64,000 nucleotides of DNA, taken from Blattamonas nauphoetae. Taxonomy: Eukaryota > Preaxostyla > Oxymonadida. Below the pieces are notes generated by a model that saw only the letters and a program-made list of their open reading frames with translations, ran no database searches and was not told the DNA's origin. The stretch's first letter is position 1. Each line of letters starts with the position of its first letter. Shown in pieces: positions 55,265-64,000 of this stretch. A program made the translations under genes and the position numbers. The stretch is from contig JARBJD010000058.1 of assembly GCA_033064195.1 (NCBI GenBank), positions 248,001 through 312,000 on the forward strand, written 5' to 3'.

Positions 55265-56985
55265 AAACTTCGCCTGTGTTGTCATTTCCACGGGATGGAT
55301 GAAGAACATCAGACAAACGTTCAACACAACAGCCATGACCAATCTGACAGTACCCATTTCAACGTTCATGTGAAAGACTTCGGCAGATTGTTTGTGTGCC
55401 TCTACCCACTTTTCATCCCCCTCATCCTCCATCACTGTCTTCCATTCCTCCCAACTTCTCCTTCACTCTCATTTCTGTTCCTATCGGGCGTCAATTTCCT
55501 CAACAGCTGACTGGACAAACTCACGAGAGCTCTTTCCGAAGCAGGCTATGTCGAGCGGAAGTATCAGAACGCTGCCCCTGTGTGTCCCTCAATCTCTCTC
55601 ATTCTTTCTTTTCTTCATACTTCTTTTCTCGTCTAGGTTAGTATGATTGGAGACTCGTCAACGTCTTCGGTCACGTCGCCACTGCGTATTACGAGGATCT
55701 CAAAACGCGAGACGAACCCGCCTTCCGCGCGTGTGTCCCCTCTTCCCCATTCCTCACAGTAACAACAACAAGAAGGTCGTGCTGTGCGGGCACAGTACAG
55801 ATGACATTATCACCTACCGCTTTCTGACAAGTAGCGTCGTAGAATGATCCTGGATAGACACATACATCTTTGCTGTCATCACTTCGGGTGCTCCCTTCGG
55901 TGGTGCTCCAATGGCGGATGGGTTTTCAGCGTCACCACGAAAGTGACTGTTCTCATGGGTATGCTGGGAGAGCTGAGCCTTCTTTAGGTATTATTGATGA
56001 TTCACACCATTTTTCTGTTGTACTCGTTCATTCTTTGTCGTTCTTTCCATCGCAGGTAGGAGCATCCACAATCAGTACTCTGACGCAAGATTGCGCCTGT
56101 CTGCACTGGATGATCCCCAACAAGAACACCTTCGACGACGACTGCGTCGTTGTCCGGCTCAAAAGTGTGCTTTCCACTTCATCCTTCATCTTATTGACCA
56201 TTTTCGTTCACATCTTCAAATCACCCACAATCCTCTCCCCGTCTCTCCTCTGTCATCTCCTCCCTTCCCCCACTCTCTCCTTCTCTAACTCTCCCATCTC
56301 TCCCATCTTGCAAAGGTGACAATGTGTGCAAAATCTTAATGAAGAACATGACGTGGACTGACAACCCGGCAGGCAAGGCCTGTGTGAAGACAGCCGTCCA
56401 ACGCACACGAAACAACACCGACCAGCCTCTCGTCCTACCGAAGGTGATGACACACGTGATGTACTCGATTGGTCTGTATTCCTCCTGTTTCTGCCATTCC
56501 CATGCTCTCTCCATCATTCTCCGTTTATCTTGCCTTTTCTGCCCATCATTCGTGTTTCCTTCTTTTCTGATCTTCTTCATCGTCGTTAGGTATCAATGCC
56601 ACTGCCGGTGTGATTCTGAATGCAACCAGACAGCGCTGGACGTCAGACACGCATTCTGATTACTACATGGATGGTGATGGCACAGTTCCGACTGTTTCAC
56701 TCAGTAGTGTGTCTCTTTCCCGTTCCATCTCTCTCTGTGCCCTTTCTTGCCATTCTTCTTGCTCTCCCTTCCCTCGCCTTATTCTCCCTCTTTTCTCGTC
56801 CTTCGCAGTCACCCCACTTGTGGAGAGACACCTCGCTCGTTTAGTTCCACACATACCGTGGCTGTGACCACATAGGCATTCTTCAAGATGCCGTCCCCAT
56901 TGCCCGTATTTTGGACATCATTGCCCAGGCAACTGCCGAGGAAATGGAATATGATGACTCACTCAACCCTCCCGACTTTTTTAGC
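55265..56985 (+). pseudogene. LCAT/PDAT-like acyltransferase or phospholipase gene, decayed
   Basis: Pieces of the lecithin-cholesterol acyltransferase family appear in order with short pyrimidine-rich introns between: TGWMKNIRQTFNTTAMTN, ALSEAGYVERKYQNAAP then YDWRLVNVFGHVATAYYEDL, NNNKKVVLCGHSTDDIITYR, SWIDTYIFAVITSGAPFGGA, YMDGDGTVPTVSL and RGCDHIGILQDAVPIARILD. Stops interrupt the frame after TSSVVE and after SASPRK, and at least one frameshift is present, so it is not functional as read. The lipase elbow is GHSTD instead of GHSxG. The aspartate (DGDGTVP) and histidine regions survive. Confidence 0.7.
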
Positions 56986-57189
56986 CGTCTATGTTCTTTC
57001 ACCACACCTTTATCCTACTGCCTTTACCATTCTGTACTTTACAGAGAGTTCCATGCTTTTACTAAATACTGGACCGACATGGTGTCTAGACTATTGTGGA
57101 GAGACGTATCTTGATTCTATCCAGAGTCATCGAATCCTAATACTCCGTCATGAGGGCCGATCCATTCTCATCCTCCGTGTCATCCTCCA

Positions 57190-58280
57190 TCTACTCATGG
57201 ATAATACCTCCAACCAAAGCGAAAGCCAAAGTAGCTGCTGCTAATCAGGCTAAACTAAAGACTTCTACGGCACCGAAGACAAAATAGAAGACGCAAGGAT
57301 CCACCCCAGTCACATCACTACATCGCACTCCATCACACCCGAATGTCTCAGTGAAACGAAGTCATGCTCTTGGCCCAGCGGACCAGGTCAAACAAGCTCT
57401 CTCAGCACAATCGACGCTGCCACCGTTGAGTTCGAACATCAAGACTCTCCAAATGTTGCTGCCAATCAATGAAAATAGGAGACGTCCATGCATAGTGTTG
57501 TTGAGGAAACATTCGTTTCGATATGTGACTTGTCTCAAGGAACAACTGACGAAAGATTCACCTCGTCAAACCACCCACTCTCCCTGTCCTCATCTGCTTG
57601 CTTGAACACCCTAACATGGACATCACACATGAATTCGTCACAACGTTGCATAATATTATCCTCGCTGGCGCCCTGATGATACCGGACAACGAATCACACA
57701 CAGTTTTTGACAAAAAGGAAGATTCTGGAAATTTACCAAGAATTTTACAGTCGTGAACGAGGAAGGCTTTTGAGGACAGTAAACGTACAGCTGCGAATAC
57801 GCTGTGCGTTCTTCACAGAATGAAATTGCTGGACGATGAGTTCAAGCCGATCATCGCCATGCTTTCCGCTGAAATTGCAAACGGAGAAGATAATAAGAAA
57901 TCCTACGCACTTCAAGCAGTCCCATCTCTGACTGACATCACTGGTCTACATTTATTCATTCCTCCTCATTCAATCACAATCTCTCACTGTTTCTTCGTTG
58001 AAAACCACCGGCTCTTCTTGACGCGAGTATTTTGCAGCAAAAGACAATCAAACACTCAGACGAAACGTGTTCAATTCCATCTTCGGCCTCAACTGAGTTT
58101 CGGATTACGTTTAGCAACGATTTTGCCACTCAGACAGTTTCTCCATCATTGCTGTCAATCGACGCCCACTCGCTCCCACCTCCTCGCTTTCTAACTTATC
58201 TCCACCCACCAGTCACTTTACACAACCCTGAAACTCTCTGCTTTGCCTCCATCGCAGACAAGTGTTGTCCAGTCGTCGAA
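57190..58280 (+). pseudogene. Decayed gene with HEAT/ARM-like helices
   Basis: Short protein-like pieces in different frames: KRSHALGPADQVKQALSAQS, ICLLEHPNMDITHEFVTTLH followed by NIILAGALMIPDNES, and LDDEFKPIIAMLSAEIANGE. They are separated by stops. The alternation of hydrophobic helices recalls HEAT/ARM repeats. The parent family is not identified. Confidence 0.35.
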
Positions 58281-59620
58281 TGAGATTCAAGTCAAGTGAA
58301 CTCTATTCTTCTTTTATTGGCAAAACACCACTCCTCCTCATCTTCACGTCCCTCTTTCCCAACCTCACCGTTTCTGTCGCTGTGATTCAGCCAGGCTCAT
58401 CACTTCCTTTCGTTTCTCAAACTCCACAACATCTGAAGATAAACACACAACGATCACTTTTTACATCGCTTGGTGAATGCTACTTTCATGTTTCACCACT
58501 TTGGGAGTTCTGAACAACGACACTTTTCATTTTTTCATTGGAATCCAACTTAGCGTAACTTGGGATGATTCGTTCATATGGAATGACCAATAAGTGATCA
58601 AGATGACCAGCAATGAAGTGAAAGTACGGCAAATTCCCGGATACATTACGATCGTGCTCGTTCAATCAGTCCTCATTCCAATTCTGTCCTCCAGTTGGCG
58701 GATGGTTACCATTTCCGTGAAAATGAAGCAGAAGCTACGGGGAAGGTTTTCACGGGCGGTATCATCACAAATTCTCCTCACCACATTGAAATTGTGTCTG
58801 ATCGTTCTCTCCCTCTGGGTTATCCAATCCACCTTTAAACGACCGGAAAATGAAGCTTAAATGTCGCAGACCCTCAATAGATCATGAAAGGTGTTCTCTT
58901 GATCTGTAGATCCATTTTACGGCCCTGCCAACGAGATCAAGTAATTTCAGCTCATTTCGTCAATTTTGTCATTGATTTAATTTTATGAAAACTATCGAGG
59001 AGAAAAAAGATCGATGGTGAAGTTTTATGAGAGAGGAATGTGCGCTAGAAACGAAAAAGAACGAAGAGAGCGTCAGATTCTGGAGTTTATCCAGAAGGAT
59101 CGAGTCATTCATCGAAGAAGAGAAGGAGCATGATGTGATTTGGAGGGATTCTGCGAACGAGAGAGATGAAAAGAGCAGGGTGTTCGCGTTCGCAGTGTTC
59201 TTTCCATCCTCCTCCCAATAACCATCAGCAGACATATCCTTGGGAACGAACGAACTGGAAACTGAGACAGTACTTCGATGGAGAACTCTACGATCATTTC
59301 CTTCACCAGAACTGGTCTTCTTCAGTAAGGTTGCGCAGTACAGATGACATAAACAGCCGGTAGAAGATATTCATCAACGTGAGGGATGGAAGACGGCGTG
59401 GAGCGATGGCAGACAAGACTGCTCACTGTTGACGATAAGCTATCGTCTTGCAGCTGATGAAAATGAGGAGTTCATTGTTCTTCACTTTCTGCTCTGAGGA
59501 CGATGAAGAGCGGTGGAGAGTAAGAGTGGAGGACAGGAGATAAGGTGAGCTGCCAGGAAGTTTAACAGCATGGGGAGTCCGTCAGAGCAGGCGACACAGT
59601 TGCTGCAGTTGGCGAGTCGC
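58281..59620. other. No supported gene
   Basis: 1.3 kb. A plus-strand 88-codon frame (58594-58860) and several Lys/Glu-rich shadows were seen, none with a recognisable domain. Confidence 0.45.
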
Positions 59621-59624
59621 ATTG

Positions 59625-59840
59625 TCATTCAGTGCATGAGGGGAGATATGATAGCTGCTTTCTCTCTATTTCCTGTCTCTTCCTCTCCTTTTCTTCTTCT
59701 TCCATCTGCATCTGCTTATCCTCTCGCTCTCTCTTCACTTTCATAATCTCCCGCCTTGCCCTTTCGATTTGATCCTTTGGTTTCGGTGGGAATGGATTGG
59801 CTTCTTCTCGCTCCTTACTCGCTTGAGCCCTCGCTCGCAC
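59625..59840 (-). CDS. Charged coiled-coil fragment
   Basis: A 71-residue frame starting MRARAQASKEREEANPFPPK followed by KDQIERARREIMKVKRERED, strongly helical and charged. Possibly an exon of a decayed gene together with the adjacent minus-strand frame at 60051-59860. No family assigned. Confidence 0.25.
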   Translation of the reverse strand: MRARAQASKEREEANPFPPKPKDQIERARREIMKVKREREDKQMQMEEEEKERKRQEIERKQLSYLPSCTE

Positions 59841-60038
59841 GATATGCTTGAGCTGTTACTCAAGTTGATCCTCCCTCTTCTTCTCTTCCTTCCTCCACCT
59901 CTTCTCCCACACTCATCCGTGTTGTTTTCAGATGACTGTTCAAAAGCATTGATTTCTCGCCAGCTGTGACAAATAGCGGCTCGATGCTGAACTCGTCGAA
60001 TCCAACCACTGACATCTCGAACGCGTTTGGTGCCCGTT

Positions 60039-62700
60039 TAGTCTCGTCCAAGCCAGTCGAGCAGAGGAGGGAAGAAGACGACGATCAGCTCGGATTGGGC
60101 GTTGTCGACGATGCGAGTGGGATTCAGAGTGACAAGCTTGATAGTTCTTGTCTTCATCTCTTTTCGGATGAACGAGAGGAGACTGTCGATCATGAATTTG
60201 ACAACGACCTTCTTCCTCTCCTTTTCTCCTCGTTCATCACTCTTCCCACTCCGACTTCATTCCAACCAGTGAGTTCACAATAACAAGTCCGATATGTTGT
60301 GTCATCAGCTCAAACTCATTCTGCTTCCCTCCCTTCCTCTCATTCTCCATCCACCCACCCAAAAACACAATGGTGTCCACCAAATCCCAAACATGCGAAT
60401 ACGAGTGCCACTCAGCATCGAAATCTGGTGGAGACTGGACATTGTGGTTGGAGTGACAAGGAGTGTGGTGTGAGATGTCTGTATGAATAGGAGAGGAGAG
60501 GGTGCTTTGTGGAGAGAGGCGAAGACCGGGAGTGTGTTGGGAAGACGGACATTCCTGATTCTGTTCCATTTCGTCTGGTTGAGCGGTTGCGTCTTCCGTC
60601 TTCCTTCGCTTCTGGTTCGCCACCATCTGTCTTTTGTTCTTTTCCTCCTTCCTGCGGGTGTGGATCTTTCTCCGCTTATCCTTTGCCTGTCGCTGTTTCC
60701 TCTTCAGTCTTCGTTTGAAACTCTTCGATTATCCCTCCCTTCTTGTTCTTGTTGTTGTGGCTCTTCTTTCACTTCCTCTCCCCTCTCCACTTGCCTCTTC
60801 CTCTCCATCTTCCTTCTCCTCCCATTCTCCCTCCTCAACCATGAACACATCGGTTCCTTCCATCCTGCCCGGATTTCCATCCGTCAGGAATGAGATTGGA
60901 ATAGTTCGTTGTCGTCATCAGCTTGTTCTTTTGGCTCGTCTTGTTCAGCGGCTGGTTTGGAATTCTGTGCTTCTGTTTCGCTCATCTTCTCTTCAAACGC
61001 ACTTACGCTCTTCTTTGTCTCTCGTCGCTTTCTGGTCGACAACACACCAACTGCCTTCACCTGATTCCTGGTTGAACTGGGTAACAGCCACGTGGGTGTT
61101 GGTGAGGAGGGAGGAGAGTGTGAGAACACACAAATCAACCTCTCCGCCCCACACACTTTGTTCGCCAATCTCCATTGCAGAAGAGTGGAGAAGGGCAGAA
61201 GAGGAAGACTAGGGTGGCAGTGAGCAGCGAGTCTAAAAGATGGGAGGGTGCAGAAACGCCTTCTTTTCGTCGAGGAGAGTGTGTACGAGGTCAAAAAAAC
61301 CACTTCAGTTTCGGGTTGATGTTGGGCACGTCGGAAAAGAGACAAGAAACTGGAAGAGGAGTGAAAGGCGGGGATCCTTTGTATGGAGGAGAGAGTAGAA
61401 GATGTGGACGAAAGACTTGATTCCAGTCAAGGTCAGTTGCCAATTTTGAAGCAGAGACACAAATCTGAGCAATGACACGAACGCGAAGAAACTGTTGTGG
61501 GTTCCCCTTCGACAGAGTGAAGCGAATACAGTCCAAAGGTGCAGGAGGAACGAAATAGATCGTTGCAGAAGCGGAACAGATAGTACGAAGAGCGATTCAT
61601 ATTTCTCCGGGATGCTGTCGAGTGTAAGAGATGATTGGATAGCCGTTGACACAAGTTTGTGTGTATGTTCTTCTGTCTTTTTCAACCACTTTCAGAAGGG
61701 TACTGGTGACTTCAGAGAGGAGGTCGGTTTGAATGAGCGGTGGAAAGGCTAATTCCGATCCATCAAGTCTGGTCCTTCGTTGAACTCGCTCGACGACAGC
61801 CAAGATCGCTTCATTCACCCGGATGAAGTCCTCCCATCTGTTTTCGAACAATAGTCCAGAGAAAGAGGCAAAACCGTGAACATTAGGAGCTTGCTCAGGC
61901 TGACCAAAAGTGTCGTGAAATCTGGAGCCAACGTTGGTCGTAGAGATCTTTGGGTGAGGAGGATGGAGAGGAACGAGTTGTTGTTTAGTAGGTCAGTTTT
62001 GTAAGTTTTAGCTGGTTCGGGTCAAGGCCAGTGAACCACTACCACAACACGGCCGAGTGAGGGGTGAGAACGAAAAGAACAGGAAGCTTGACGCTGTCTG
62101 ATCTTGATTGATAGCCACTAGTTGTATTAATTGTTCGAATACTTCGTTTGTTTTGTCGAGCTCGAGCATAGACTCCGGAAAATGTGATCTGACCAGCTGA
62201 TGAATACTCTGCGACGATGTCGGAGGAGTTCGTGATGCTGAGAGTGAGAATTTGAGCGATAAATGAGATGGTAGTGCTGTCATCTCCACATAGTTTGACA
62301 ATTTCTTCCGAGTGGTTGAGAAAGAGTATGGAGGAAGAGATGGAGTGGGTTTGGTATTGTTCTTCGTCTACAAACTCAAACAGGAGTTGGAGCTCAAATG
62401 GCTTGAATGTGAGCAGTTCTACCACTTCCTGTGTTTGTAAGCCGAAAGAGTATTCGAACATCAAGACGAGAAGATCAGGTGATGTTTGTGCGTGACTGAG
62501 AGTTTGTGAGTCCAAAAAAAGGGCCGGTTTGGGGAATTCCGAATGTTTGAATGGCTGAATGGACTTTTGGGGAGTTTTGTTTGTGAAATTGATGAATGGA
62601 GTGAGATGAGGAGTCCTTCCACTGGTTCTTCTTCTGAACGAAGGAAATGGAGTGAAAATGGGAAGGAGGGAAAATAACAAACGCGAATAAGAGAGCTGGT
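60039..62700 (-). pseudogene. Exportin-1 (CRM1)-like remnants
   Basis: Minus-strand pieces resemble CRM1 in order from 62.7 kb downward: LTLSITNSSDIVAEYSSAGQ (family LKLLSEEVFDFSSGQIT), MLELDKTNEVFEQLIQLVAI (EFSQIFQLCQFVME), PEKYESLFVLSVPLLQRSI (EEQFVTLFTLTMMQLKQML) and, at 60215-60039, FIRKEMKTRTIKLVTLNPTR with VVFFPPLLDWL (VKRETLKLISGWVS..VPPLLDAVL). Pieces lie in different frames with stops and with Lys/Arg-rich sequence between. I infer a degenerate CRM1-type gene; the similarity is short and from memory. Confidence 0.4.
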
Positions 62701-63104
62701 CAATCATTTCAGAGGTGAGATCGATCCAAAAGTCAGCAGAGAGTTTGGCAAGGGGTTTGAAGGTATTTTATATCGCTAGGCGTGATTGGTTTCTGACAAT
62801 GTTTAAATTTGTCAAAAGACTGCTCAAATGCGAATATTTCCGATTCTTAGAGAGGAATTGGCAGAGTGTGGAGTCCGATAGAGTCGAGATTGTCTGTTTG
62901 GGAGTGGAAGGCGACATTCAAATCACAAACAGGAGAATCTGCAAGGCGTGTGTGGAGGGCGACTGACACTCGTCGAGGAGGGTGATTGGGCATGTTATGA
63001 TGGACGGGAGAAGGAGAGTTCACGCCGGTGACGTGGCAATGCTGGTGGAACATAAATTGGTGCAGTCAACGTTTGATGATGCCAATGACGCTATTTGTGG
63101 AGAA

Positions 63105-63655
63105 GTGGAGGTGGGAAGAGGAAGTTTGTGATGGGATGGGGGGAAGGAAGAGGGGAGTTTGTGATGGGATGGGGAAGGAAGAGGGAGTTTGTGATGGGAT
63201 GGGGAAGGAAGAGGAAGTTTGTGATGGGATGGGGGAGAAGATGAGGAGTTTGTAGTGATAGGGAGAGCAATGAGGTGGATTGAGGTAGGAAGCCAGGTCA
63301 TTCGAGGTTGATTGGAGGGAGGAAGAGGTCATTGTGGTGGATTGGGAGGGAAGAGGGTCATTCGGATGTGGATTGGAGGTGAAGAGGGTCATTCGAGGTT
63401 GATTGGAGGGAAAGCGGGTCATTCGAGGGTGGATTGGAGGGAGAAGCGGGTCATTCGAGGTGGATTGGAGGTGTTAAGAGGGTCATTCGAGGGTGGATTG
63501 GAGGGGGAGAAGCGGGTCATTCGAGGTGGATTGGAGGTGGCAAGAGGTCATTCGAGGTGGATTGGAGGGGCAGGTCATTCGAGGTGGATTGGAGGCAAGG
63601 TCATTTCAGGGTTGATTGGAGGGAAAGCGGGTCGTTCGAGGTGGATTTACTGAGC
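63105..63655. repeat. Two adjoining minisatellites
   Basis: At 63105-63260 a unit of about 30-32 bp (GGAAGTTTGTGATGGGATGG plus GGAAGGAAGA) occurs about four times. At 63300-63655 a unit of about 33-40 bp built on GGTCATTCGAGGTGGATTGG occurs about ten times with variable G/A-rich spacers. Both strands read as long repetitive open frames, which are not genes. Confidence 0.9.
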
Positions 63656-63720
63656 TGATGTGGTTGAACATATGAACGAAAACTGACTTGTGGGTTGATT
63701 GAGACCTTTGTTGTCTCTTA

Positions 63721-63987
63721 GTGTCGCATCCCAACACATTTTCTCCTCTGCTTCAAAGAATCCAATTCCCATCATACATTCTCTCTGAGATGCAATCTAT
63801 TTTAGAATACAACCGAAAGCCTCCTTCGACCATCAGTACTCATGGGGAGATTCATGCCTTGTTGACAAGACAACATGAGAAAAATCCAGCTGCTCCCCTC
63901 ATCAGGGCACTGGATAGCAGACATGACCTGCAGGAGGTAAAGCGGCAAGTCGAAGCTCATTATAATCGTTTGTTTCTCTCTTATTGA
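63721..63987 (+). CDS. Possible 3' exon of an unknown gene
   Basis: An open frame of 88 codons follows a good acceptor (TTGTTGTCTCTTAG ending 63721). It reads HPNTFSPLLQRIQFPSYILS, then HALLTRQHEKNPAAPLIRAL and ends HYNRLFLSY. Protein-like composition, no known domain. The upstream part would lie in or before the minisatellite; it may alternatively be a remnant. Confidence 0.35.
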   Translation: MSHPNTFSPLLQRIQFPSYILSEMQSILEYNRKPPSTISTHGEIHALLTRQHEKNPAAPLIRALDSRHDLQEVKRQVEAHYNRLFLSY

Positions 63988-64000
63988 TTCTTTCTCTCCT

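Noticed and set aside
63312-63653. Long glycine/histidine/arginine-rich frames in the minisatellite
   Set aside because: They arise from the tandem repeat itself and exist in more than one frame.

Overview
This is nuclear DNA of a eukaryote, almost certainly a flagellated protist. Genes are interrupted by many very short GT-AG introns (most 28-75 nt), stops are TAA, TAG and TGA (standard code), and the encoded set is typically eukaryotic: importin alpha, SCY1-like pseudokinase, LSM4, DDI1, a syntaxin, uL15, APC2, CWC27, TAF10 and NOMO. A CFAP300 orthologue implies motile flagella. Minimal introns, mariner transposons and a SPRY protein of a style I associate with oxymonads make a metamonad of the Preaxostyla/oxymonad type my best guess. 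That placement is inference; no rRNA is present to confirm it.

Layout. Positions 1-38.7 kb are gene dense: about 20 intact genes on both strands, often 40-300 bp apart, with divergent and convergent pairs. In order: an unknown gene entering from the left (-), RAB5IF-like (+), importin alpha (+), SCYL-like (+), LSM4 (-), a plant-type 3-ketoacyl-CoA synthase homologue (-), a UBL-UBA protein (+), DDI1 (-), syntaxin (+), CFAP300 (+), uL15/RPL27A (+), APC2 (+), a UVRAG/VPS38/ATG14-like protein (+), a phosphatidylserine synthase homologue (+), CWC27 (-), an unrecognised zinc-binding protein (-), a prominin-like pentaspan protein (-), an inverted duplicate of a small two-exon gene flanking TAF10 (+), and NOMO (-). 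From 38.7 kb to the end the sequence is gene poor: dispersed repeats, long inverted repeats, mariner pieces, a possible TIR-bounded element with tRNA-like sequences and a near-perfect hairpin, then a graveyard of decayed genes (SPRY, LCAT-like, exportin-1-like) and minisatellites.

Themes. Several proteins act at the ER/endomembrane system (RAB5IF, NOMO, SCYL, syntaxin, PSS, KCS, VPS38-like), and two neighbouring genes encode ubiquitin shuttle factors. The most striking observations are two lipid-enzyme homologues whose known catalytic residues are replaced (KCS: Cys to Ala and Asn to Leu; PSS: several residues of the PNxxECWWD region plus a roughly 420-residue insertion), which look like conserved pseudoenzymes, and three classes of near-perfect inverted repeats. 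All gene models were built by eye from reading frames, family alignment recalled from memory and intron phase agreement; no database search was run.
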